A stretch of DNA of 64,000 nucleotides from Dioszegia crocea (Eukaryota; Basidiomycota; Tremellomycetes; Tremellales; Bulleribasidiaceae). This document shows, piece after piece, positions 1 through 11,157 of the stretch. Position 1 is the first letter of the stretch. Every line of letters starts with the position of its first letter. A program made the translations under genes and the position numbers. The stretch covers positions 1,160,134-1,224,133 of the forward strand of contig BCKK01000008.1 of the NCBI GenBank assembly GCA_001600615.1, written 5' to 3'. The notes under the pieces were generated by a model. That model was not told the DNA's origin. It did not search any database and saw nothing but the letters and a program-made list of their open reading frames with translations.

Positions 1-1113
1 TTTATCCAACTATCAATCGCCGTCATCCTCCTCCTACTCTGCCAAACCTTTAAACTACTCACTATCCCACATTGGGACTCCAACACTGCCAAGCGCCTCT
101 TACCCCTCATCGCCATCAACGTTTCAGGCCTGATTTTCAATAATCTCTGCCTCCAATATGTCGATGCGAGCTTCTATCAGATCGCCCGCGGTCTCGTCTT
201 GCCCATCACTGTCGGATTGGCATTTGCCTTGCAGCAGAGTCCTCCAAGTACGCGCGCGACAGCATGCTGTATTGGAGTCACGGCTGGATTTGCGGTGGGT
301 GTTATGCTTGATACCCACTCATCCCGTGGTGCAAAGACTACCAGCTTGTAAGTGTTACACTATCACTTGGGGTGAAGCTGACGACTCGCAGTATCGGTGT
401 CATCTTTGGTGTCCTATCTTCCTGCACCACCGCCCTTCACTCTATCGTGATCAAATCGTCCCTCCCCCACGTCAACAACTCGGCCGTCCAGCTCGCTTGG
501 TACACCAACCTCCTATCGGCCATCGCGATCGTGCCTATCTTTATCCTAATGGGCGAGGTTAAGGGAGTCATCGCCATGTTCGGCGACTCGGTCGAGCTGG
601 GCAGATTTGCATGGGGAGGTGCCATCACTGTGAGTCTTGAATCCTTCGCTTGAACCAAATCCGAAGTAAGGCGGAGAGCGGCGCTGGGTGCCCAATACGA
701 GGACGTGTCTAGTTGCAACACATATACAGCGCTGACACTTATCAGGGCGTCGTCGGTTTCCTCATCTGCATCGCCGGCTTCCTATCCATCAAAGTCACTT
801 CACCCGTCACACACATGGTCTCATCAGCGGCCCGAGGAGTTGTTCAGACATTATTGAGTGTTTGGCTATTTGGAGATGTCATTACAGGGTACGTATCTCG
901 CCTCTCCAAGAGTCTCTATCGCAAAGGGGCTTCAGCTGACCGGCTAGCGCCCGAGCCACATCAATCTTCCTCATCACCCTCGCGTCAATGTCTTACGTCT
1001 GGGTAAAGCACAATGAGCAAAACTCCGCACCACCACCGGCGCAAAGTGTATTGTTTGATGAGGAAAGGGACGATGAATTGCCACTTATGGATCGTAAGAA
1101 GCAGGACGTCTAA
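1..1113 (+). CDS. Nucleotide-sugar transporter, SLC35C (GDP-fucose transporter-like), 5' truncated
   Basis: The reading frame enters from the window edge, so the N-terminus is missing. Four exons join in phase across introns 348-391, 630-745 and 889-947. The product is a multi-span membrane protein of the drug/metabolite transporter superfamily. Recognisable stretches are LQYVDASFYQIARGLVLP, FIGVIFGVLSS, a VTSPVTHMVSSAARGVVQT helix and a final SIFLITLASMSYVWVKH helix, followed by a short polar acidic cytosolic tail ending at 1113. The LQYVDxSFYxIARxLxLP pattern is typical of the SLC35C1 group, which imports GDP-fucose into the Golgi in exchange for GMP. Substrate cannot be proven from sequence, and a GDP-mannose or other nucleotide-sugar specificity remains possible. 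The next gene on the same strand is a glycosyltransferase with a fucosyltransferase-like motif, which fits a Golgi glycosylation role. Confidence 0.8.
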
Positions 1114-1440
1114 TCGGGCTGTTGGCCCGATGGAACGCGTAGAATAGAGGGAGGGGGACGGGTTATCGGTGCGATCTAGACAGGCTCCCTAGACAGGCTC
1201 ATTTTATTTCATTCTTTGTTGTTTCGGAAAGTGTCAATGCTGCCTTGCTCTCATTGTTGGCCCAAGCAGCAGCCAGCACATGGGTTGCAAATGCCGAGAC
1301 ATGTGAGACTGAGGAATGTATGGCCGAAGAGGCGGGACAATAGGGCCAAGGAAAGATCGCCGTAAAGGGGAATTTTTCACGTGCCCTCGCGAGGGCGCGA
1401 TTGAGTTTTTGATATCCACTCTTACCCATCATCACTTATC
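1114..1440. other. Intergenic: 3' end of transporter and promoter of the next gene
   Basis: No coding region is seen. The stretch holds the transporter 3' end and the upstream region of the gene starting at 1441. Confidence 0.5.
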
Positions 1441-3297
1441 ATGAGTAGCCGTATGGACTTCAGCGCTCTACGCGCCAGGTTCGCCAATCAACTACAGCAT
1501 GGCTCGCTCTTCACTCGAGGAGCACTATCGAAACGGTCCTTCTGGTGCCTTGTCGCCCTCTTGCTATCGTTCGTAATCTTTACGTCGAGCTCCATGTTCG
1601 CGTCTAATACCGCGACGCCAGCATGGCACTCTGGACTACTCAATACATTTGCATGGAGTAGTCAGCACGCGACGCTTAAGGAAGGTGTACATCCCGATAA
1701 ACACTATCTCGTCACGCTGTTCAGAGAAGGGTAGGTGTTTTCCTTCGTGTTGGTCAGTTGGACGATAGCTGATTCTCCTAGGTGGACAAATCAGGTACGC
1801 AGATCTTACTTGAGATCAAGATTACTTGCTGACTCTTCAGGTTATGGATCTTATGGGATGTACGTACAACTGGCAAAGCATCGTACTATCGCTAATCTAC
1901 AGCCGTCCACCTCGCTCTTTTGAGCAACCGTATACCCCTCTTGAACGCGTTCATTGCCGATCCCGTACATTTCCGAGTCCCCACGGACCGGTTGCTAGTT
2001 TCGGACGTCTTCGACTTGCCCCGTCTGAAGACTGCCATGGGCCTGGAATCAATAGTCGAAGTGGAAGATTTCAAAGCTCCAGTATCTGAACTTTCGCCAT
2101 GCGTCAAGCCGCAAAGAGAGCCATTGGGATGTTGGACTTATGCCGCGCATAGAGATTGGAATAATGAATATCCATGGGCGTATGGTCTAGGTACGTCCCT
2201 TACTTGTTGCTCATAGACGATTGCTGAAATTTCAGATACCGAATTGACACCATTACCCGAGGACGTTTTAATGGGTACTGTCCATGATCATATTCGAATT
2301 GTCAATATCACAAGATGGCCGATCTTGTTCGACCCGGTCGACCTTATAAACGCTACGAATCTTCAACCGAATTAATCACCAAGTTTAACTTGGTCGAACC
2401 GAAATTAGACCCAGAGGATCAGATTGCGTGTATCGATAACGCATTCGGATTATCTAGTACGCCCGTTTATAGCTGGGATGAGTTATTCCATAATACCCCT
2501 ACTGGATCTTGGGATGTTGTGGGGAGATATCTCAGATGGACGCAGTCTGCGCAGGCTAGGGCCGAGGACGCTTTGCGCGAGATGTTGGGAGTGAAGCCAG
2601 GAAAAGATATACCGCCGGTAAGTTGTGCTTTCGGGCCCACTGGCGGGACTTCTTGCTGATCTGGAATAGTATGTCGCGGTCCATGTTCGTCGTGATGGTA
2701 CGTCTCACTCTGTCTTGATTTGTCAATCTGCAGCTGATGAGATTAGATTACGCAAACAAGGGCTCTTTGACGCCTATTGATTATGCACACGCAGCCGCTG
2801 GAATGGTAGCTCAGCTAAAGAACTATCGCGGTATTACAGTCCACGATAGGATCTTGATCCTGACGGATGAGTCGGATATGGAATACCGGTAAGTTGGCCA
2901 TGACACACGGTAGCTTTGGATACTTTGTGCTGATGATTTCAGTGCCGAAGCTGAAAGGCAATTCCCTCGATTGCATTATGTCAACCATGACGCCCTAGGG
3001 ACGATAGAGAAATATGGACAATGGTAAGTCTGTCCAGAGTAAGATTTGGCGACTTGTAGCTAAATTACAAGGTGGCCAATCGTCATTGATAACATTATCA
3101 TGTCAATGTCTACAGGGTTTGTCGGTACTTTGGGAAGCACCAGTACGTTTTTCTTTCAAGAAGATCAAGGGTGAAGAAGCTAATAGACTTCAGTGAGTAT
3201 ATTGGCTTGTCGACGTATGACATCTTGGAACTCTGGTGATTGTTCATATACACATGTTGGAAACTTGGCTCCTCAAGGTTGGAAATGGGAACAGTAG
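1441..3297 (+). CDS. Type II membrane glycosyltransferase, O-fucosyltransferase-like (HVRR motif), with a frame break
   Basis: The ATG at 1441 gives a short cytosolic tail and one hydrophobic anchor (residues about 33-53), the layout of a Golgi type II glycosyltransferase. Nine exons join in phase across introns 1731-1781, 1795-1840, 1860-1902, about 2190-2235, 2618-2669, 2698-2746, 2889-2942, 3024-3071 and 3143-3193. Motifs in order are a WTNQVMDLMGSVHLALLSNR segment, the conserved basic motif VAVHVRRDDYANKG, ILILTDESD, and GFVGTLGSTMSILACRR near the C-terminus. This order (donor-binding HxRR/D plus GTxxSTxSxL) resembles GDP-fucose O-fucosyltransferase-fold proteins of fungi. One problem: the frame upstream of about 2371 runs into TAA, while the conserved frame resumes at LITKFNLVEPKL. 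Either a small non-canonical intron (about 2336-2382) or a single-base frameshift is needed. The family is fairly sure; acceptor and donor are inferred. Confidence 0.65.
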
Positions 3298-3628
3298 CGG
3301 GGCTTTGGATATTCTGGGAATTGATCTGGGAGTTGGAAACTTTAAGGGGGTTGTTGGATTTAGATTTTGTTGGAATGTATGTCTTGTTCTCGTCTTGTTA
3401 GTCAGTGCGAGGCTCCGGGCCGCCTAGATGTGCGCAGTAGGAATTCTGCATCTCACGTGAGGGCTATTGGCATTGGCTATTCAGGCTTCATCGGAGGATT
3501 ATCTGTGTCTCTACGTCCCAATCCGACTTTCGTACAGATTAGCACAAGTGATATCCTCCAACGATGCTGTAGCTCTGATGCCTAAGGAGAAACATTGCCT
3601 CGCACAGCGCTATGTAGCACGCAATGCC
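3298..3628. other. Intergenic between convergent genes
   Basis: Two converging 3' ends flank this stretch. No further gene, RNA or repeat is seen. Confidence 0.5.
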
Positions 3629-4168
3629 TCATCGCACACCTTTCAAAAACTCCCTCTTTTCCTTCTTATCCCACTTTGACGCCTCCTCACAACCCTCCCT
3701 CCATCCCCTCTCTCTCCACTTCGACTTCACCGCAATACCCGCCGCTGCCGAAAGACCCGTCACGCCGGTCAAGATCAGCGCTGCAGTAATGGAAGGGTTG
3801 TAGGTACTTTGAGAATACAGTGTTCTGTAGACTGCGGCAGCTGTGGCTGCTCCCCCAACTGTAGCGGCTAACCACGTACCATACCCGGTAGGTTCTGATG
3901 GTTGATCGGTATCTCCAGTGAAGGCGTTGGTAGGTGGTTGAAATTTTCGGCTGTCGCGTAGGCTTTTTTGTTCCGCCTTGTCCAGTTTTCTTTGGTATGA
4001 CTTCGCCTGTCTCGAGCTCCTCCAGTCTGACCATCTGTTGCGTATTCGGTCTGTTCTTGAGGTTCTGCCATTGGAAAGGGATGTATGACGTTGAGACTCG
4101 ATGTCGGTTTGTGAGATTGACTGCTGTGATTGTATGTCCGATTGGGAATCGGACCCTGACCAGAACAT
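3629..4168 (-). CDS. Hypothetical small membrane protein, about 179 aa
   Basis: A single open frame on the minus strand. The first 100 residues are polar and rich in Ser, Gln and Arg. Two Gly/Ala-rich hydrophobic segments follow (about residues 98-118, WLAATVGGAATAAAVY; and about 127-149, SITAALILTGVTGLSAAAG), then a strongly charged tail ending KKEKREFLKGVR. This looks like a two-pass small membrane protein, perhaps of an organelle. I do not recognise a family. The start is uncertain: this frame is open upstream to about 4320, and the other two minus-strand frames are also open over much of the region. Confidence 0.45.
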   Translation of the reverse strand: MFWSGSDSQSDIQSQQSISQTDIESQRHTSLSNGRTSRTDRIRNRWSDWRSSRQAKSYQRKLDKAEQKSLRDSRKFQPPTNAFTGDTDQPSEPTGYGTWLAATVGGAATAAAVYRTLYSQSTYNPSITAALILTGVTGLSAAAGIAVKSKWRERGWREGCEEASKWDKKEKREFLKGVR

Positions 4169-4687
4169 TGCGGCGCTGTGGTGTGAGGGTGAAACGAATG
4201 GGGATGCTTGTGGATGATGATGTTTGATGGAAATTGTTGAGTTGTGTTTCTCGGATACTGGGGGAGGGAGATGGGGTGTGTGTTGATGTAAAGTTGAGGT
4301 ATGTAGTGCGCTGCAACATAGCGATCAGTCCACGCTACAAGTTAGATATCAACCCCTTTCAAGGAGTAAAGGGATCTTTGATCAAAGGACTTACAATGTG
4401 AAGCTCGTTTCTGCAGCGCGAAACGTCGCATCTCGCGGTGGACTGATCGTACCTTCGGACTCTTGCCGTCAACATCTATCAGGAAAGAGACCATCTGCTG
4501 GTGATCAGATGCTAGGAGCGGGGTCGGGAGTGTAAATGTCAGAGGGTTGATCAGAGTGAGCTCAGCATTCAGTAGGTCGTTCGTAGACGTACACCAAACG
4601 ACACGGACCCTTTCCCACCTCGAGCTCCCTAATGTCAGTCAGTCAGAAAGGACATATGAGAACTTATACATCCCCACATCTATTTGC
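4169..4687 (-). other. Upstream region with a possible minus-strand exon (about 4384-4620)
   Basis: On the minus strand an open stretch from about 4620 down to 4384 reads WCTSTNDLLNAELTLINP and then MVSFLIDVDGKSPKVRSVHR. It is bounded by a good acceptor (CTGACATTAG) upstream and a GTAAGT donor followed by a CTAAC branch site and TTGTAG downstream. It is probably an exon, either of the small membrane protein gene downstream or of a separate gene. Joined in phase at the obvious acceptor, it enters a different frame from the two-helix protein, so I cannot decide. Cwc2 ends only about 70 bp upstream. Confidence 0.35.
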
Positions 4688-6054
4688 CTAATCATCACTC
4701 TCATACCCACCCAACAGCGCCATCCCCGTCGGTTGCTTCTTCGGCACGGCCTTCTTCGCCCTCACCGCCCGATCCTCCTCCGCTTGACGCTTAGCCATAT
4801 CCGCATAAAACTTCAAATTCTCCATTGCGTCTTGACTCAACAGCCCCAGTCCTCCACCACCGCCACCTCCACCAGCAACAACTGCCCTTTTCCTCTGTCC
4901 TCCCTCGTCCTCATCCCTCCCACGCTTATTTCCAACTTCGGCCGGAGGGGATGGAGCGGATTGTTCAATAGGGTAGAAATCCTCTTCGTCACCATCTTCC
5001 AACGCCCTGATGGTTTGAGCCGCCTCGACCAGTCCTTCGTCAAGCATACCCTTGATGGCTTCTGTTCCTAGAACTTCGATACGCTTGGCTTCGCTCTTAA
5101 TGGCTTCAGGGTTGGGGTCGTCCGTTGCCCATCTACCATAGTCAGCTTTGGCACTGCTAGCAAGATGAGACACAGCACTCACCGAACATTCAAAATCTCC
5201 TCCATATCCATACTCTGATTCGCCATTGCCTCTTTCGCAAATTGCGCCGCCAGCTCCGACTCATACGTCACAAAAGCAATACCCCTCGTATGCAGTACAT
5301 TCCACTTGACGATTTTACCCCATTCTCCGAAATGTCGCAAGAGCGTCTCTTCCGTTTGTTTCTTGTCGGGACTCTCTTGCATCCTGGCGATATAGAGAGT
5401 GCGGTTGACCCGATTGAAGGAACCTACACCACCCATGTCGTCTCGGTATTCACCGTGCTTTTCGCGTCCGAAGCAGTCGCGTGAGTTGTCGGGGAGTTGG
5501 TCTGTGGGATTAGCATAAGGTGGATGAAGGGATGAAGATTATGATTATAGGACAGATCCTTGGTATCCTCCAGTAACACCTCCAGGTCTTTCAGAGGCGG
5601 ACTAAACTTCTGAAAGAATTGCAAACTCACGATTTGGTAGTGGTAACCTATGCAAATAGTTGCACTCATGCCCATAAGGACAGCATCCTCGAGCGAAGAA
5701 CAAACAACAGTACTTGTTGTTGGTCATATCGGCTCGAGTGTAGCCCGCATCTCGGATGATAACACATCGAGATTGAGAGAGGGTTTTGCTAATTGACGTT
5801 AGCTTCAGTGCCAACATGATCCCGTCTTTATAAGTTAGACTCACTTCGATAGTGGATCTTCCTTATCTCCACCCGCCCACTTATTATACCAGACATCTAA
5901 AGCACGTCAGCCATAGCTCTCTCTACCGGGGAATCAACCCACTGTATTCCTTGCCCGCTTGCGGACCCTCCGTCTTATCAATCTCTCCCGGAGCGACCTG
6001 TTTTCGCGCCGGTCTCAGCTTCCGCTTAGCTGGTACGACTGAAGCCTCTGCCAT
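4688..6054 (-). CDS. CWC2: Pre-mRNA-splicing factor Cwc2
   Basis: Five exons on the minus strand (for example intron 5133-5182) give about 365 residues. Order of features: a basic N-terminus; the motif NVWYNKWAGGD, typical of the Cwc2 Torus region; a CCCH zinc finger around residues 62-101 (CCLFFARGCCPYGHECNYLH); a linker with DCFGREKHGEYRDDMGG; an RRM (VNRTLYIARM as RNP2-like, RGIAFVTYES as RNP1); then WATDDPNP and an acidic, Gly-rich C-terminal tail. Cwc2 (human RBM22) is a Prp19/NTC-associated protein that contacts U6 snRNA and the intron in the spliceosome core. The start ATG at 6054 directly precedes the conserved basic region. Family assignment is firm from the zinc finger-RRM combination. 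Confidence 0.93.
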
Positions 6055-6233
6055 TGCAATCTGAGGATACTGTAAAGGGGATGTATAGGTGCAATGGCAA
6101 GGTGGATATTTGGGTGACAACAGCGCAGAGGGGTCTTTTACGTCAGCGTCGATTTGGCTATGGAAATTGACCCTTGGCGACGACATCATACACCTCACAC
6201 ATACACATCTATACCATCTATAGGTTATACACC
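6055..6233. promoter_or_regulatory. Divergent promoter between CWC2 and SKI2
   Basis: The two start codons are only 179 bp apart and face away from each other, so one short region must serve both RNA-processing genes. No clear TATA box was seen. Confidence 0.5.
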
Positions 6234-9200
6234 ATGGTCAGCTCTGTGATCAACGGAGACGCCGGAGGAGATCACGAAGTGGACAGAAAGCTGCTTCAAA
6301 CAATCTCCGACCCCTCGTCATCCGATGCCATCACCCCCGACGACCTTGCCCGATCGATGGGTCTGAGCGGTCTGCCTTCTCGAGAAGAGGCCATAGCGGC
6401 TTTGGAGAAGGAGGTTCTGGCGCCAGTAAAGGATCTTAGCGGGTCAGAGCTTTGGCGCTGGCAAGTGTAGGTTACTTGCTGCTCGGTCCCAGAGCTGGCT
6501 GACGACATCAGGCAAGCTCCGATCAATCTTCCACTTCCTCCATTGACTCTATCGCCACTCCCTCCAACTCATCAGATCCTACCTACTACTCGAGGCATAA
6601 ACGGGGCATTCACACACTGGCGATCGGCCATTGCACCTAGACCACCTGCTCATCCAGCATTGTCGAGCTCGACCAGCCGTGCGTTTGGGGATAGCAAGAA
6701 CTTCGTCAGAGGGAAGGGCTCGTATGCACCTTTCCTACCCGGAGGTCTGGAGCCCGAGACGGTCACTGCCGAGGAGGATGAAGCGGACGATGGGGAGGAA
6801 GAGGAGGACGGATGGAAGACTCGTGCACCGGGTCTGAGAAGAGGGGTCAAGCTTGATGGAGCGGACGCATTCCTAGCGGAAATGTTGGGGGAGCAGGGAT
6901 TGGGTGGGAAAGCCAAGCGGAGAAGAAGGGATGGAGAAGGTGAAGACCAGCCAGGATTGGAAGTTCAGAAGCTGGGTTATGAGGCTGAGGGCGAGAAGAA
7001 GACGAATGGGTTTGGAGGGGTCAGGAAGGTGGATGATCTGTTGCCGATTGGAGTGAGTCTTAGCTGCCGCGCTCGCTAATTTGGATCCGAGAAGACAGCT
7101 GACCATCTAGCGTCTGCCAGCACCGCCAACTTCTAGGAAGCAATATCGTGCTCAGGCGAGGAAAGAATGGGCTCATGTTGTGGATGTCGGACAAGAATTG
7201 ACCAACGTAAGCTATGATGTGCTCGTAGTTACGAGGGTCTAGCTGATAAAGTAGTTCGACGAGCTAGTTCCAGAAATGGCAAGAGAGGCCAGTTGCTTTT
7301 GACACGCGGAAGGCAAAGTATGAGTCAGCTGACTTCCACAGTACCCCTTCACCCTCGACAATTTCCAAAAAGAAGCAGTATACCGTCTGGAAATGGGCGA
7401 CAGTGTCTTCGTCGCCGCACATACATCGGCCGGAAAGACCGTCGTCGCTGAGTACGCTATCGCACTCGCTGCGAAACATATGACTAGGTGAGCTCTGCGC
7501 TCCCCGAATTGCTTGTGTGGAGAGATAAAGCTGACAGATCTAGGGCTATCTATACATCACCCATCAAAGCTCTTTCGAATCAGAAGTTCCGAGATTTCAA
7601 ACAGTCGTTCGATCCTTCCACAGTCGGTATCTTGACTGGTGATGTGCAAATCAACCCTGAAGGAAGCTGTTTGATCGTATGTCTCAGCTGCGCAGTCCCT
7701 CCATTATCCTGAGGTGCAGGAGCTGACAATGGCAGATGACGACTGAGATTCTGCGAAGTATGCTGTATAAAGGCGCCGACTTGATTCGGGATGTTGAATT
7801 TGTTATCTTTGATGAAGTCCACTATGTCAATGATGCTGAGGTGAGGTGGCACTATGAATCCATTGTTCATGACGAGATTCAGCAGCTGACATAATAGCGA
7901 GGAGTGGTTTGGGAAGAAGTCATCATCATGCTGCCCGAGCACGTCAACATCATCCTACTCTCCGCTACTGTCCCCAACACTAGAGAATTCGCCGATTGGG
8001 TTGGGTACGTTGTCAACCTCACCACGGAGCAGGGTAGAGACATGACTGACAAGCTCAGGCGCACAAAGAAGAAGGACATCTACGTCATTTCTACGCCGAT
8101 GCGTCCTGTCCCTCTCGAGCATTTCCTATGGGCCGGCAAAGAGCTGCATAAGATTGTCAATGCCAAATCTCAGTTCATCGGGGAAGGGTAAGCTAACGCT
8201 GCCATCAGACATCCGGTCGAATGAAGCTGACAACTCTAGGTACAAAGAAGCGACCGAGTCTACTCGCCGGAAACAAGACAAAGAGCGTGAAGCAGCCGGA
8301 TTACCGCCTGTACAACGTACCGGCGGACGCGGTATGCCACCCACTCGGGCCAAAGATCTACCTACAGGCCGAGGAGCGCCATTTACGCATGTCGGAGCGG
8401 GACGAGCCCATGTCAATAGGAATGGAGGCCAAGGTGCACCTGGCGGAGGGGGCGGACCTCCAGGTCGGGGCGGTGGAGGTGGGCGAGGTGGTCCGGGCGG
8501 TGGCGGTCCTGGTGGGGGTTTCAGAGGTGGACGTGGTGGAGGCGGGATGGGCGGTGGGGGCTCGACACGACCTTCGCATGTGCTCGACACAAACGTCTGG
8601 ACTCACCTCATCCGGCATTTACAGAAAGCGCATCTCCTCCCCGTGGTCAACTTCGTGTTTTCGAAGAAAAGGTGTGAGGAGTATGCGAATAATTTGGGCA
8701 AGATGGATCTCTGCGATGCAAAGGAGAAGAGCGAGGTGCATATTACGTGGGAGAGGGCGTTGAATCGGTTGAAGGGTGAGTTGATTCTTCCCGCCGCCGG
8801 GTCGAAGGAGGAATAGCTGACACCCTTAGCTGAGGATAGACAATTACCTCAGATTACCAGAATGCGCGAACTGCTAGGCAGGGGTATTGGGATCCATCAT
8901 GGTGGTCTACTCCCTCTGGTTAAAGGTAAGCTAGCGGCTTGAACTTGCGCCATCAGGTTTAAGAACATAGCTGACACCTCATCAGAAGTAGTCGAAATCC
9001 TCTTCTCTCGCGGAGTCGTCAAAGTCCTTTTCGCCACCGAGACATTTGCCATGGGAGTTAACATGCCCGCCAAATGTGTCGTCTTCTCGGGTATCAGAAA
9101 GCACGACGGGACGTCTTTCCGAAATCTCTTACCTGGAGAATATACCCAAATGGCTGGAAGAGCCGGGCGAAGAGGACTGGATACGACTGGAACAGTCATC

Positions 9201-11157
9201 ATTCTCAGTGGGGATGAATTACCATCTGTGAGTTGTCTCATTGTCTTCCCTTGACTAAAGCTAACACGTGTAGCAAATCGAACTCACAGACATGATGCTC
9301 GGAACGCCAAATCGCCTCGCGTCTCAATTCCGATTGACGTACAATATGATTTTGAACCTGCTGCGAGTGGAGGCATTGAGGGTGGAAGAAATGATCAAGC
9401 GGTCATTCTCAGAGAATGCTACGCAGAAGATGGCGCCAGAGCAACAGAAGCAGATTGCTTATGTGAGTTGGCGAGATCTCTCCGATGCTCACAAGCTGAC
9501 ACTGGATAGACTGAGAAACAACTTGCCAAACTACCGAAAGTTTCCTGCGATCTATGCAATGTCGACATCCAACCATTCTATGATCTATCGGCTGAGGTGG
9601 TGCGGATCAATAGGGATTTGTTGAAGATTGCGGGGTGGGCAGGGCAAGCTTCGAAGATATTGTCTCCGGGCCGAGTGGTCATTTTGCGGAATGGGGTGAG
9701 TGGAGTGATCAGGCCGCTAGAAGGAATACGCTGATGGTCCAGCACTATCCCGGTAACCTTGCGATATTGCTGAGGAATACGCCGTTGTTGGCGCAGGCGG
9801 ATGGAACGACGGGAGACTGCAAGGCTTACCAAGTGATCGTCTTGCTTACTCCTGATCAGAAGTCCGGAGAAGAGGGTGAGCTTCATTGGACACTACCGTC
9901 CTACTCCACAAGCTGACTTTGTAGACGTCAAATACTCTGAACTCCCCCCACTTTGGCCCGCCCGACTCCCCTCCGGATCCCTTCCCGAATCAACATATGA
10001 GCTCGCCTCAATCGACACAAACTCCATCTCCTTCGTCCTCAACCGTCTAGTCAAGACGGACGTCGTTGGGATAGTCGACAAGAAATCCACCGAGGCGCGC
10101 GAGAAGGCAGCGCACGATCTGTCGATATTGCACGAAGAGTTTGGAGGGGCTTCATGGGCTGATTTGCCTGAGGTGGATTGGGCGCGAGTGAAACAGTTTG
10201 AATTCCAGGACATGATCCGGCAGAGGAGCGTATTGATGGATCGAGTGGTGAAGATGGGATGTCAGCTCTGTCCTGATTTCAATCAACATGTGAGTTACCC
10301 ATTCCGGCTCGAGAACATTATATATGCTGATGATGCAGTATGCCATATTGCATCAGACAAAGACTGTCGAAGCGAGCTTGACGCAATTGAAGCTTAAGCT
10401 GTCAGATCAGAATTTGGAGCTGTTGCCGGATTACGAAAGTCGGGTTGAGGTGTTGAAGCGGTTGAAGTTCATCGATGATAATTCGACCGTCTTGCTCAAG
10501 GGTCGAGTGGCGTGCGAGGTGAGTTGTTGTATCCAGTTCGAGTTATGGAACAGGAAGCTGACAGAATAGATCAACTCGGCCCACGAACTCATCTTGACCG
10601 AACTCATCCTCGACAATATTCTAGCGGACTACACAGCTCAAGAAGCCGTCGCCCTCCTCTCCGTCTTTGTCTTTGTGGAGAAGACCGACTCTCAGCCTCA
10701 GATCCCCAACAAACTTGCAGATGGTCTCGATGTGATTTACAAGATTGCGGAAGATGTCGAGAGTGTCCAAATTGCGTGTATGGTTGCGCACGATGAGTTC
10801 AGGGAGAAGTTCAAGCCGGGTTTGGTGGAGGTTGTCTTTGAGTGGGCTGGGGGAATGGTCAGTTGCCCCGGGGCTGACAAATAGTTCTTGAAGCTGATAT
10901 TGCTTAGCCATTCCAGCAGATCACGGAAATTACCGATATTCCCGAAGGGACCATCGTGCGAGTCATCACCCGCCTCGATGAGACTTGCCGAGAAGTCCGA
11001 GATGCAGCTCGGGTCATTGGAGATACCGAGCTGTTCAACAAGATGGAGGAGGCCCAGTCATTGATCAGGCGAGACATTGTCTTTGCTGCTAGTTTGGTGA
11101 GTTGCCTGGATCCAGTCGATGGAGGGAGAATACCAGCTGACACCTCAGTATCTATAG
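6234..11157 (+). CDS. SKI2: Ski2-type DExH RNA helicase of the Ski complex
   Basis: About fifteen short introns; the product is roughly 1,250 residues. The N-terminal part holds the Ski2-specific region ([13 protein letters not shown]). The helicase core follows: Walker [10 protein letters not shown], motif Ia [12 protein letters not shown], motif II DEVH, motif [11 protein letters not shown], then [14 protein letters not shown], the [13 protein letters not shown] motif, an RNA-binding arch ([23 protein letters not shown]) and a C-terminal DSHCT domain ending at 11157. Ski2 with Ski3 and Ski8 feeds 3' ends of cytoplasmic mRNA to the exosome. DEVH plus the arch separates it from Mtr4 and Brr2. 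An unusual Gly/Arg-rich insert (encoded at about 8400-8570) lies between the two RecA domains. The ATG at 6234 was preferred over one 60 bp upstream in the same frame. Confidence 0.93.

Noticed and set aside
4547..5071. A 174-codon plus-strand frame
   Set aside because: Antisense of the Cwc2 C-terminal exon.
8126..8590. A long Pro-rich minus-strand frame
   Set aside because: It mirrors the Gly-rich insert of Ski2; low-complexity GC-rich DNA stays open on both strands.
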